Source of the DNA: Candidatus Gastranaerophilales bacterium
GTDB lineage: Bacteria > Cyanobacteriota > Vampirovibrionia > Gastranaerophilales > Gastranaerophilaceae
Direction of reading: 5' to 3'
DNA length: 64,000 nucleotides
NCBI GenBank assembly: GCA_944325885.1
Contig: CALVBT010000004.1
Location: forward strand, 124,001 to 188,000
A program made the position numbers and the translations under genes. The notes beneath the pieces are model-generated. The model searched no databases, was not told where the DNA came from, and was given only the letters and a program-made list of their open reading frames with translations. This document shows, one piece after another, positions 18,936 through 27,409 of this stretch; the first letter of the stretch is position 1; each line of letters begins with the position of its first letter.

Positions 18936-19316
18936 ATGTCAAACGAAATTAACAGAATTGGTATCAACACAGGTGCAGTAAACCCTTACGGAAATCAGGC
19001 AAAAGGCAGCGAAGCAAAACCGGAAGAAAACAAACCCGAAGTACAAAACAATGCACCGAAAAACCCATCGGTAAAACCTGATGATGTTTTAACATATATG
19101 GCAAATTCGGCAGTAGTAATAAACCCGAAAGCCGCACAAAAGACTTATGACGTAGCAAAATATGTTACTCCGGAACAAGCACAAAGAATTGCCGGATTTG
19201 TAACAAGCTTTGAAGATCAGGTAGCAAAAGGCCTGCTCGCAATCAATGGTATGGACGAACTTGCAGGATTGTCCGACAAAGCAAAATATGAAATTGCAGC
19301 CAATATGGTTGTTTAA
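18936..19316 (+). CDS. Small protein under a flagellar-type promoter, FlgM-like N-terminus
   Basis: A 126-residue soluble protein. The N-terminus NEINRIGINTGAVNPYGNQ resembles the start of Gram-positive FlgM (MKINxxGxxxVNPYxK). A Pro/Glu-rich linker follows, then a helical C-terminal half (TPEQAQRIAGFV, then KAKYEIAANMVV). FlgM is the anti-sigma-28 factor and is itself transcribed from a sigma-28 promoter, as appears to be so here. The C-terminal half is not a clear FlgM match, so this is a hypothesis. CAGGAGAAG precedes the ATG. Confidence 0.7.
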   Translation: MSNEINRIGINTGAVNPYGNQAKGSEAKPEENKPEVQNNAPKNPSVKPDDVLTYMANSAVVINPKAAQKTYDVAKYVTPEQAQRIAGFVTSFEDQVAKGLLAINGMDELAGLSDKAKYEIAANMVV

Positions 19317-19368
19317 TTGCAAAAGTATGAAACAGATGCTTTAACTTCTCCAACATTATTATAGATTT

Positions 19369-19395
19369 AAGCCCTAATAACTTTAGGGCTTTTTG
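19369..19395 (+). terminator. Intrinsic terminator
   Basis: AAGCCCTAA pairs with TTAGGGCTT around a short loop, followed by a T-rich run; it ends the 18936 transcript. Confidence 0.85.
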
Positions 19396-19417
19396 TTTTG
19401 TATGTATAATTATAGAT

Positions 19418-19636
19418 ATGTATATCATTGAATTAATAACAAAACTTATTAAAAACAAAAATCAAAAAGATGTACAAAAAAGCCCGATGCCGCCGGAAAT
19501 TGACTATCACGACCAGCAATGCAATCATACATTTTTGCCGGTGGACAGCACAGGCCAAACCCTTGCCTGCACAAAATGCGGACTGATTGTAAAGAACGAC
19601 CCCTCAAAAATCAAGCCCAAAAACCCGTTTTCTTGA
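19418..19636 (+). CDS. Small zinc-ribbon-like protein
   Basis: A 72-residue protein with a hydrophobic/basic N-terminus (MYIIELITKLIKNKNQK) and a C-terminal pair of metal-ligand-like sites: QCNHTF, then ACTKCGLI about 20 residues later. It could bind one zinc ion. No clear ribosome-binding site precedes the ATG. Function unknown. Confidence 0.55.
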   Translation: MYIIELITKLIKNKNQKDVQKSPMPPEIDYHDQQCNHTFLPVDSTGQTLACTKCGLIVKNDPSKIKPKNPFS

Positions 19637-19739
19637 TTAATAATGTAAAGATATTTGACTTTTGTGTTTCAATAACAGGTCATTTAAAATATAATACTTA
19701 TAAATTATATATATTTCATAAGCTCAAGAGGAAGGTACC

Positions 19740-20378
19740 TTGACTAACGCATATAACGGACAGCCCCAAACAGGAACACAAAATTTCTCCGTTGGAACAG
19801 TCAGAAATATTTTAAACACAGATAATAAAGGCATTGCAAAATTGTGCGCACAGGTTTCTATGATGCCGAAAAAAGACCAGTTTGGCAGAACATATTTTAC
19901 CAGAGATGATCTTGAAATTTTAAAACGCACAAAAAAAATAAACGAAAAAGCACAGCAGCAAAAACCCTCTGCAAAAGCCTACGCTACTGCACCTATTCCG
20001 TCTGCAGCTGCAGCAATGAAAGCAAAACTCAAACAACAACAGCAAATACAACAGGCTCCTGTCGTGATGAGCCAGCCTGTACAAATACCTGCGCCAGCCT
20101 ATTCTTTTGAACAAATTTTAAACTCACTTTCAGAAATCGAAACCAATCTGACCGACAAAATCTCTGAACTTTTAGAAAAAAAATTGGACGAAAAACTCGA
20201 CGGCATGGACGAAGTTGTTGTTGAGCTTGTCAGATGCAAAACAGAAAACGAAACTCTGCGCTACAAAATAAATGAGTTGAACAAAGAAGTTTATAACATA
20301 AAAAACGAATTGAGCCTCTACAAACCGATAGGCCTTGGTTTTTATGTAAAAAAATCAGTTGATTCGTCTTTACTTTAA
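19740..20378 (+). CDS. MerR-like HTH protein with coiled-coil tail
   Basis: A 212-residue protein. Residues about 17-65 (SVGTVRNILNTDNKGIAKLC, then TYFTRDDLEILKRTKKINEK) resemble a MerR/excisionase winged helix. A Gln/Ala/Pro-rich linker follows, then a long coiled coil (about 125-200) with heptads in SEIETNLTDKISELLEKKLD and NETLRYKINELNKEVYNIKNE. It starts at TTG 19740 with AGAGGAAGG just upstream. TATAAT at about 19690 may be the -10 box. The radical SAM gene follows 16 bases downstream. Probably a DNA-binding or scaffold protein. Confidence 0.7.
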   Translation: MTNAYNGQPQTGTQNFSVGTVRNILNTDNKGIAKLCAQVSMMPKKDQFGRTYFTRDDLEILKRTKKINEKAQQQKPSAKAYATAPIPSAAAAMKAKLKQQQQIQQAPVVMSQPVQIPAPAYSFEQILNSLSEIETNLTDKISELLEKKLDEKLDGMDEVVVELVRCKTENETLRYKINELNKEVYNIKNELSLYKPIGLGFYVKKSVDSSLL

Positions 20379-20393
20379 TGCAAAAATATCGCT

Positions 20394-21017
20394 ATGACAA
20401 AAAATAATTACGTATACCTTTTAGACGGAAAAATTTATATAAACCTGACCAACCTCTGCACAAACGACTGCGTTTTTTGTATCAGAGCAATAAAAGATGA
20501 TGTGGTGGGAGCAAATCTCTTTTTGGACACAGAAAAACTCGATGTCGAAGAGGTAAAATCCCAGCTCGACAGCTTTGACCCTGACAAATACAAAGAAATT
20601 GTATTTTGCGGGTATGGCGAGCCTATCTTAAAACTCGAAGAACTTAAAGAAGTAGCCAAATATATTAAAGAAAAATATCCGCACATAAAAACAAGAATAA
20701 ACACAAACGGTCAGGGCAACTTAATCTATAAAAGAAACATCGTACCTGAGCTAAAAGGGCTAATAGACAGCGTTTCAATCAGCTTTAACGGCGAAAACAA
20801 ACAAATCTACGATGCAATCTCACTTCCAAAGCTCGAAAATGCTTATGAAGGGATGAAAGAATTTATAAAAGAATGCGTAAAAGAAGGCATAGAAACTACA
20901 GCCACAATCGTAACCGGCTATAAAGATTACAAAGTTAATCTTGATAGCTGCAAAGAACAAATAGAGGCTATGGGAGCAAAATTCAGAGAAAGGCCATGGC
21001 TCGATAACGGTTACTAA
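20394..21017 (+). CDS. Radical SAM protein, TatD-associated type
   Basis: A 207-residue minimal radical SAM protein with the CX3CX2C cluster motif CTNDCVFC at residues about 20-27, then VFCGYGEPILKLEEL (the GGE-like SAM-binding strand), INTNGQGN and VSISFNGENKQIYD. The short length and motif style match radical SAM proteins often found next to TatD nucleases; no tatD is in this window. It probably shares a transcript with the MerR-like gene just upstream. Substrate unknown. Confidence 0.82.
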   Translation: MTKNNYVYLLDGKIYINLTNLCTNDCVFCIRAIKDDVVGANLFLDTEKLDVEEVKSQLDSFDPDKYKEIVFCGYGEPILKLEELKEVAKYIKEKYPHIKTRINTNGQGNLIYKRNIVPELKGLIDSVSISFNGENKQIYDAISLPKLENAYEGMKEFIKECVKEGIETTATIVTGYKDYKVNLDSCKEQIEAMGAKFRERPWLDNGY

Positions 21018-21064
21018 AACTTGTCCGGCTGACAGACTACGGGAGATTAAGGGGTTAAACACAG

Positions 21065-21484
21065 ATGATTATCGTTAATAACAGCGAAAAAATTAATTTT
21101 AAAGGCAAAATATTTTTGAAATCAAAAAATATGGAACCTGAAAAAATAGAAGTCGTCAAACGTATTTCAAAAACGCTTAAAAGATTTATTAAAGACGAAA
21201 AGTTTGATTTGTTGTTCTATTACAAACTAAAAGACGGCCTCGACCCGCTGCATGTCAGCGCACAAAAAGGCTACAAACGTAACTTCTTTACAAAATGTAT
21301 AGATATTGCTATGCCTGAGCTGGAATACATAGATGATGAAAGCTATATCGAAATGGCAAAAGGTGCAGTCACAAGGTACAAAGAGTTTTTCCCGAAAGAA
21401 GCTGCCACAGACAATATCAGCCTCTTAAAACAGGTCAAAAACAAAGCAAATAAAATATTTACAAAAGAACAGAAAGCGGGTTAA
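21065..21484 (+). CDS. Hypothetical protein with N-terminal INFKGK motif
   Basis: A 139-residue soluble, mostly helical, Lys-rich protein. The N-terminus IVNNSEKINFKGKIFLKS contains an FKG motif like those of other lineage-restricted proteins here. Conserved-looking stretches: DLLFYYKLKDGLDPLHVSAQ and KGAVTRYKEFFP. AAGGGG lies upstream of the ATG. It ends 26 bases before the convergent autotransporter gene. Function unknown. Confidence 0.65.
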   Translation: MIIVNNSEKINFKGKIFLKSKNMEPEKIEVVKRISKTLKRFIKDEKFDLLFYYKLKDGLDPLHVSAQKGYKRNFFTKCIDIAMPELEYIDDESYIEMAKGAVTRYKEFFPKEAATDNISLLKQVKNKANKIFTKEQKAG

Positions 21485-21509
21485 TCCCCGCCTTCTTAAT
21501 CCTTGCTAT

Positions 21510-24356
21510 CTAATCCTTACCCACCCTCCAGCGGAATCCTGCTGTAAGGGATACACCGTTTCGGCCTCCGTTATGCACCATGGCCTGTCCGTATGCTGTG
21601 AATCTATCGTCCTTAAAGCATTTCTGTATACCTGCTCCGTATGACACATACGGGTCGATGGACATGGATGGCAGTCTTACGTCGTTTGCTGTTACTTTTG
21701 TTTCATCCAGTATATTCCATGTCATATTTACTGCGAGATATGGCTGCCATCCGTTCTTTGTATTCATTATGAATTTTATTCCGGGGGAGAGTTGGAGTGC
21801 ATGCAACGGGTCACTTTCGATTCTTACGTTTGCTGCGTTTGTATAGTCGAAAGTATTTATGAAGGAATAGGACATTAAGAAGTTGGGTTGGAGTATATAT
21901 TTTCCTTGTTTAAATTCAAAGTTATACCCGAATTTATTACCTATACCTGCCATGAGCATAGTATAGTTTTCTGAGCCGTACATGGTAGTTGCATCGCCTA
22001 CGCTTGCTCCTACTGAGAGGGTGGTTGCGTTAAAGAAGTTACCTTTGTAGAAGGTAGTAGTTGTGCCGAGGATACCGCCGTTTTGGTAGGCATCTACGCC
22101 TTGATATCTTTGGGAAGCACCGTTGTAACCAATATATGCAGTTAAGACTCTATTGAAGCCGTGATTAATTTGTTTAATATCGGAGTCATAGCCTATGAGG
22201 GTGCCGTAGTTGATATTGGAGACGGTTGGGCCGTTATTGAGGGGGATAGACTCGAAGGAGGCGTAGGGTTTAACCCAGAATCCGTTGTGGGAGTGTGGGG
22301 TAAGGAGTGGGGAGAAGTTTGTTGTATTTAGTGCATATTTATTGTTATTGATGATAGATAGTCTATCTAAAGAGGGGATATTCATGAAGGAGTCTGAGTG
22401 TTGGAAGGCGTAGTTAAAGGTTTGGAGCTGGGTAGTATATGCGCCTGCCTGGGTGGCTACTGATGGGGTAAGGACAGCGGGGTTGAAGGCATCTGACTGG
22501 TTGCCTGAGGAAGAGGATGCTCTATTGAAGAAGAAGTAGCCGAGGTTATCTTCGGGGTTAGTAGAATATGAGACGTCGTATTTATATATTGGTGAGTAGG
22601 CTATGGGGGAGGGGCCTGAGTAAGATACTTGATTAGAGTAAGAAGCATCAGCGAATTTAATAGAAGTAGAGTCAGAGGATGCATCGTTGAGGAGGTTGAG
22701 GTAGTTGACGGAGATATGGGCGTCTGGGGAGACAATAGTATTAGAGGGGAGGGTATCCATGGACTTGTTAGCTAAGTCGACATCAACAGCCATGTTTATA
22801 TTGCCGTTGATGTTGGCGGATTTCATGGATTGTTGTTCTGCGATATTGTTTATGAAGCCTAAAGAGCCTGAGTTAATGGTGAAGTCGGATTGTTCAAAGA
22901 CGTTGTTTTTGCCTAGGTTGAGGTTGATGTTATCTGAGGTTACTTTTGCGTTTATGACTGAGTTGTTGAGGTAGATGGAGCCTGAACTGTCGCCTGTGAG
23001 GGCGAGGTCAAAGGCTGTTTCAGGGGTTTCGATTATTTGCATAGAGTCGCCGTCTATTGCGCCGCCACGGATTGTGTCATCAAAGACTATTACGCCGTTG
23101 TTTACGGCTTTGAGTGTTAAAGAGGCAGGGTTTTTGTCTAACTGAGTACCTGTTAACGGGTCTGAAAATACATATTTGTCGTCTTGTTTTTCGACAAGGC
23201 CATACATGCCGATTGCGTTTTGTTCTTCTGTTCCGTTTGAGATTGTTTTGTTACCGGAGAAGACGGATTGAGCGTTGTCTGCTGTGATATTTAGGTGGGA
23301 TGTACTAAATATTGCACCGCCTATTGCTGTTCCGTTTGTTGATTCTGCGTAGTTACCTATGAATGAGGAATTTTTAATTTCGCCGTAGGTGATTTCTTGT
23401 GTATCCAGGTTAATAGAGCCGATTATGCCCATATTCCAAATCGCAGCGCCCATGGCAATGCCGTTTGTGGATTTTGCGTAGTTACCAATAAAGTCGCCTG
23501 TTATGTTTCCGATTGTGCCTGCATTATAAATCGCTCCGCCTTCGGCACCATTTTCAGATTTTGCATAGTTGCCTATGAAATCTCCTGTTATGTTTCCGAT
23601 TGTTCCATATACATTATAAATCGCTCCGCCAAAGGCATAGTTATTTTCAGATTTTGCATAGTTGCCTATGAAATCTCCGGTTATATTGCCGATTGTTCCT
23701 CCATTAGCAATCGCTCCGCCTAAGGCCGCATTATTAGAAGAAGAAGTAAAAGCATAGTTACCGATGAAATCGCCTGTTATATCTCCGATTGTTCCTTTTT
23801 CATTATAAATCGCTCCGCCATAGACATAAGAAGATGACTCAACTTTCAACCCTACAAAATCCATATCTATATCAGCACCATTTTGGTCGGTTGTGATTCG
23901 GTCAGGGGATAGACGGTCATTGTTTACATAGTAGTTGATTTCGTATTCAAAGGCATTGCCGGTATTGTCGGCGTTTGGCGTGGTTACTGTGAAAGTTTTT
24001 ACTTCGTCATAATCTGTTGTATGGCCATAGTCTGTTTGTTTTAAATCCACACGATAATACACGGGAATGAGTTTGTTATCTGTTTCGCTCCATTCGTATT
24101 TTGTAATTGTATTAGCAGGAAGGTTAGAGGGGTCTTGGACTTCTATTTTTGTAAGAGTATATGCGTGGTCATCTGCCGGTTCCTGAGAAAAAGCAGGGAG
24201 CACGGATGAAAAAGAAAGAGCAAGGGAAAGAGTCAAAGTAAGGGTCAACGAACAGGCGAAATGCTTTGTTTTTAGCGGTTTATACCCCCCCCCCGAAAGG
24301 CTAAAAGCATTGTTACGAGCGGGTTTTGGCACCATTTCAATATTATTTACTTCCAT
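21510..24356 (-). CDS. Autotransporter with right-handed beta-helix passenger
   Basis: A 948-residue type V secreted or surface protein. It has a long N-region followed by a hydrophobic signal (LTLTLTLSLALSFSSVLPAFSQ, ending about residue 60), an extended-signal-peptide-like arrangement. The passenger contains five repeats of about 30 residues with the core GDFIGNYAKS / GGAIYN, typical of polymorphic-outer-membrane or pertactin-like beta-helices. The last about 280 residues (from GFWVKPYASFE) form the beta-barrel, ending TAGFRWRVGKD. The ATG at 24356 has GAGGAT at 8 bases; the ATG at 24362 sits too close to it. A G10 tract in the coding strand lies within the N-region, and a C/T-rich coding stretch (about 22230-22990) differs from the rest. 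Confidence 0.88.
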   Translation of the reverse strand: MEVNNIEMVPKPARNNAFSLSGGGYKPLKTKHFACSLTLTLTLSLALSFSSVLPAFSQEPADDHAYTLTKIEVQDPSNLPANTITKYEWSETDNKLIPVYYRVDLKQTDYGHTTDYDEVKTFTVTTPNADNTGNAFEYEINYYVNNDRLSPDRITTDQNGADIDMDFVGLKVESSSYVYGGAIYNEKGTIGDITGDFIGNYAFTSSSNNAALGGAIANGGTIGNITGDFIGNYAKSENNYAFGGAIYNVYGTIGNITGDFIGNYAKSENGAEGGAIYNAGTIGNITGDFIGNYAKSTNGIAMGAAIWNMGIIGSINLDTQEITYGEIKNSSFIGNYAESTNGTAIGGAIFSTSHLNITADNAQSVFSGNKTISNGTEEQNAIGMYGLVEKQDDKYVFSDPLTGTQLDKNPASLTLKAVNNGVIVFDDTIRGGAIDGDSMQIIETPETAFDLALTGDSSGSIYLNNSVINAKVTSDNINLNLGKNNVFEQSDFTINSGSLGFINNIAEQQSMKSANINGNINMAVDVDLANKSMDTLPSNTIVSPDAHISVNYLNLLNDASSDSTSIKFADASYSNQVSYSGPSPIAYSPIYKYDVSYSTNPEDNLGYFFFNRASSSSGNQSDAFNPAVLTPSVATQAGAYTTQLQTFNYAFQHSDSFMNIPSLDRLSIINNNKYALNTTNFSPLLTPHSHNGFWVKPYASFESIPLNNGPTVSNINYGTLIGYDSDIKQINHGFNRVLTAYIGYNGASQRYQGVDAYQNGGILGTTTTFYKGNFFNATTLSVGASVGDATTMYGSENYTMLMAGIGNKFGYNFEFKQGKYILQPNFLMSYSFINTFDYTNAANVRIESDPLHALQLSPGIKFIMNTKNGWQPYLAVNMTWNILDETKVTANDVRLPSMSIDPYVSYGAGIQKCFKDDRFTAYGQAMVHNGGRNGVSLTAGFRWRVGKD
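23341..23830. repeat. Degenerate tandem repeats inside the autotransporter gene
   Basis: Five copies of an 87-129 base unit, recognisable by GC(A/G)TAGTT(G/A)CC at 23347, 23476, 23563, 23656 and 23752. Each encodes one GDFIGNYA...GGAIYN...IGNIT coil of the beta-helix. The middle three are nearly identical at the DNA level, so copy-number change by recombination is possible. Confidence 0.85.
24285..24294. repeat. Homopolymeric C10 tract (G10 in the autotransporter coding strand)
   Basis: Ten consecutive Cs, encoding Ser-Gly-Gly-Gly-Tyr about 22 codons after the autotransporter start and before its hydrophobic signal. I noticed no other poly-G/C run of this length in this AT-rich window. Length change by one base would shift the frame. 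Confidence 0.9.
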
Positions 24357-24501
24357 ACACATATCCTCTATTTTTTAATACTAATATTTTCTTAATCGGA
24401 TATGGTCTTATTTATCTTTAGGTTTTTCACAACTAAATTTACAAAAGTTTATAATTTTTCAAATTCACACTCTACTCAAAAGTTAACACCCCTTTTTGGA
24501 T

Positions 24502-24577
24502 TTGTACAAAAATTTTTTTCGTACGATAATTATATTGATGGATTACAACAATCGTGATTAAAAAAAAATAATCGTGA
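24502..24577 (+). promoter_or_regulatory. Promoter and direct-repeat operator upstream of the acetyl-CoA synthetase gene
   Basis: TTGTAC (24502-24507), a 17-base spacer and GATAAT (24525-24530) form a plausible sigma-70 promoter. Downstream, AATCGTGA occurs at 24550-24557 and again at 24570-24577, exactly 20 bases apart, separated by an A tract. Same-face repeats at two helical turns suggest a repressor site. Confidence 0.5.
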
Positions 24578-24607
24578 AATATAAGTCCCAAAAAGAAAGG
24601 TGAAAAC

Positions 24608-26773
24608 ATGCTAAAAGAACAAATGGACAAAATCATGCGTCCAAAAGCTATTGCCGTAATCGGCGCATCTACAAAGGACCACACTATCGGTTCTGACATC
24701 ATGAAAAGATTAAAAGAATATAACTTTACAGGCGATATTTATCCTGTAAACCCTAAAGGCGGCGAAATCCAAGGTTTCAAAGCTTATACAAGCGTAAAAG
24801 AAATCCCCGGCAACGTTGATTTGGCTATCATCGTTATTGCACAAAAATTCGTTTTGAACGCAATCGACGAATGCCACGAAAAAGGCATCAAAGGTATTTG
24901 TATCATCTCTGCAGGCTTTAAAGAAGCAGGCGAAGAAGGTGCTAAAGCAGAAAAAGAACTCGTTGCAAAATTAAAAGAATACGGTATGAGATGCGTAGGC
25001 CCTAACTGCCTCGGCGTTGTAAACACTGCTCCTGACATCAAAATGGACGGATGTTTCGCTGAATCTCTTCCTGAAAGAGGCAACATCGGTTTTGTTTCTC
25101 AATCAGGTGCTTTAGGCGGCGGTATTTTAAACATCTTAAAAGACCTCAACCTCGGTTTTGCTCAGTTCATTTCTATCGGCAACCAGGCTGATGTAAACGC
25201 AGAAACAGCTATCGAATACTGGGAAAACGAAGACGATGTACAACAAATTTTGTTATACATGGAATCTATTCAAAACCCTGCAAACTTTAGAAAACTGGCT
25301 ACTAGAATCACTAAGAAAAAACCGATTCTCGCTCTCAAAGCCGGCCGTTCCGCTGCAGGTGCTTCTGCTGCTTCTTCTCACACAGGTTCTTTGGCAGGTG
25401 CTGACAAAGCTGCTAACGCATTATTGCAACAGTCAGGTGTTATCAGAGAATACTCTTTGAAAAACCTTTTTGCTACAGCTAAAGTTTTTGCTACTTCTCC
25501 GATTCCGAAAGGTGACAGAGTAGCTATCATCACAAACTCAGGCGGCCCGGGCATCATGGCTACTGACGCTGTTTGTGAATACGGTATGCAAATGGCAAAA
25601 CTTTCTGACGCAACTAAAGAAAAATTAAGAAGCTTCCTTCCTGCAGCAGCAAGTGTTAAAAACCCTGTTGATATGATTGCTTCCGCTCCTATCGAACACT
25701 ACAAACAAACACTTGAAACTGTTATTGCAGACGAAAATGTTGATATGATTGGTGTTATTTACCTTCCGTTCCTCGGCTTGAAAGACATTGACGTTGCTCA
25801 AGCATTGATGGAAATCAAAGCTAAATATCCTGAAAAACCAATCATCGGTATTTTCATGACAAAAAATGAATTCTTTACAAAACTTTCTAACATGGATGTT
25901 AACATGCCGTTCTTTATGTACGCTGAAGAAGCAGCTGACGGATTTAACAGACTCAACCAGCAAAGAAAATGGATTGAAAGACCGGAAGGCAAAATGCCTG
26001 TTTACGACGTTGACAAAGCTAAAGCAGAAAAAATCATCAAAGCTGCTGTTGCTGACGGTCGTGCGCAATTGACTACTTTAGAATCTATTGACGTTCTCGA
26101 TGCATACGGTATCAGAGCTTGCAAATACGGTCTTGCAACAAACGAAGAAGAAGTTGTAAACCTCGGCAACTCTATCGGTTACCCTGTTGTTATGAAGATG
26201 ACTTCAAAAACAACTTCTCACAAAACTGATGTCGGCGGTGTAAGAGTAAACATCCAATCAGAAGAACAATTGAGAGCAGAATACAAAGACCTCATCGCAA
26301 AATTGACAGAAAAAGGTCTTATTGACGGTCTGGAAGGTGTTATCATCCAAGAAATGGTAAAAGGCAACCGTGAAATGGTTTGCGGTATTGCTACAGACCC
26401 GCAATACGGCCCGATGATGATGTTCGGCCTCGGCGGTGTATTCATCGAAACTATGAAAGACGTTACTTTCAGAATTGCTCCTTTGACAGATGTTGATGCT
26501 GACGAAATGATTAAATCAGTAAAAGCATACGAACTCTTGAAAGGTGCAAGAGGTACAAAACCTGCTGACATGGCTCAAATTCAAGAAACTCTCTTGAGAT
26601 TGTCACAAATGGTTAACGACTTCAAATTCATCGATGAACTCGACATCAACCCGCTTCTTATTTCTGAAAAAACCGGCGAAGGCATTGCCGTTGACGGTCG
26701 TATCAAAGTAAGAGTAGACGAAGTTAAAGAATACTTCGGCTGCGGTTCCGAATGCGCTGCTTGCAGCAAATAA
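24608..26773 (+). CDS. Acetyl-CoA synthetase (ADP-forming), fused alpha-beta
   Basis: A 721-residue enzyme that interconverts acetyl-CoA, ADP and phosphate with acetate, CoA and ATP, giving ATP in fermentation. Order: CoA-binding domain (IAVIGASTKD, GDIYPVNPKGGEI), succinyl-CoA-ligase-like domain with the phospho-accepting His258 in SSHTGSLAGADKAA, then an ATP-grasp domain (YPVVMKMTSKTTSHKTDVGGV, EMVKGNREMVCG). No acetyltransferase domain, so it is not PatZ. Codon use is more regular than in the neighbours, suggesting high expression. The protein ends GCGSECAACSK, a cysteine tail not expected in this family. GAAAGG precedes the ATG. Confidence 0.92.
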   Translation: MLKEQMDKIMRPKAIAVIGASTKDHTIGSDIMKRLKEYNFTGDIYPVNPKGGEIQGFKAYTSVKEIPGNVDLAIIVIAQKFVLNAIDECHEKGIKGICIISAGFKEAGEEGAKAEKELVAKLKEYGMRCVGPNCLGVVNTAPDIKMDGCFAESLPERGNIGFVSQSGALGGGILNILKDLNLGFAQFISIGNQADVNAETAIEYWENEDDVQQILLYMESIQNPANFRKLATRITKKKPILALKAGRSAAGASAASSHTGSLAGADKAANALLQQSGVIREYSLKNLFATAKVFATSPIPKGDRVAIITNSGGPGIMATDAVCEYGMQMAKLSDATKEKLRSFLPAAASVKNPVDMIASAPIEHYKQTLETVIADENVDMIGVIYLPFLGLKDIDVAQALMEIKAKYPEKPIIGIFMTKNEFFTKLSNMDVNMPFFMYAEEAADGFNRLNQQRKWIERPEGKMPVYDVDKAKAEKIIKAAVADGRAQLTTLESIDVLDAYGIRACKYGLATNEEEVVNLGNSIGYPVVMKMTSKTTSHKTDVGGVRVNIQSEEQLRAEYKDLIAKLTEKGLIDGLEGVIIQEMVKGNREMVCGIATDPQYGPMMMFGLGGVFIETMKDVTFRIAPLTDVDADEMIKSVKAYELLKGARGTKPADMAQIQETLLRLSQMVNDFKFIDELDINPLLISEKTGEGIAVDGRIKVRVDEVKEYFGCGSECAACSK

Positions 26774-26794
26774 GCCGGAAACAAATCAATATAA

Positions 26795-26826
26795 AAAGCC
26801 CGTGTTTTAAACAACACGGGTTTTTT
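26795..26826. terminator. Bidirectional intrinsic terminator
   Basis: AAGCCCGTGTT pairs with AACACGGGTTT around TTAAAC, with a T run on each strand. It serves the acetyl-CoA synthetase gene (plus) and rlmH (minus). Confidence 0.9.
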
Positions 26827-26844
26827 AATCTAAATAAAAAATTT

Positions 26845-27315
26845 TTATCTGTGATAATTTTCGTTGTTAATAATTTTAAACGCTCTGTATATTTGTTCGT
26901 ACAAAAATATTCTTATCAACTGATGCGTAAACGTCATTTTTGAAAAGCTCAGCTTGAAATTGGCTCTGTCGCTCACGGCCTTAGACAATCCGTTTGCACC
27001 GCCTATTACAAAAACAATTTCGTTATGACCTTCATTGGACAAATCTTTTATTTTTTGAGCAAACTCTTCTGAAGAAAGCATTTTTCCTAAAATTTCTAAC
27101 GTCACAACATAAGCGTCCGGCTTTATTGCAGAAAGAATTTTTTCGCCTTCTATTTCCATATATTTTTGTGCAAGATTGTCATCTTTAATCTCCTGTGCGG
27201 GAATTTCGACAACAGACAGGCTGCAATATGCACCGAGTCGTTTTTTGAACTCGTCTATTGCTTCTTTTGTATATTTTTCTTTTAACTTTCCTACTGCTAT
27301 GATTTTTATATTCAT
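26845..27315 (-). CDS. rlmH: 23S rRNA (pseudouridine1915-N3)-methyltransferase
   Basis: A 156-residue SPOUT methyltransferase that modifies helix 69 of 23S rRNA using SAM. It starts MNIKIIAVGKLKEKY; the knot region shows LEILGKMLSSEEFA and FVIGGANGLSKAV, and it ends with FTHQLIRIFLYEQIYRAFKI. Length is normal. Confidence 0.96.
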   Translation of the reverse strand: MNIKIIAVGKLKEKYTKEAIDEFKKRLGAYCSLSVVEIPAQEIKDDNLAQKYMEIEGEKILSAIKPDAYVVTLEILGKMLSSEEFAQKIKDLSNEGHNEIVFVIGGANGLSKAVSDRANFKLSFSKMTFTHQLIRIFLYEQIYRAFKIINNENYHR

Positions 27316-27353
27316 AATCTGCCGGCTATACGTCCTGAAAATTATTTCATACT

Positions 27354-27382
27354 AAAAAAGCCCCATAACTGAGGCTTTTTTA
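27354..27382. terminator. Intrinsic terminator after rpmE
   Basis: AAAAAAGCC pairs with GGCTTTTTT around a short loop. On the minus strand it ends the rpmE transcript; it can also work on the plus strand. Confidence 0.85.
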
Positions 27383-27409
27383 AACTTAATTTGAAAACAA
27401 AACCCAAAA

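Noticed and set aside
23341-23830. CRISPR-like array
   Set aside because: Units of 87-129 bases are in frame and encode beta-helix coils; no short identical repeats with unique spacers, no cas genes.
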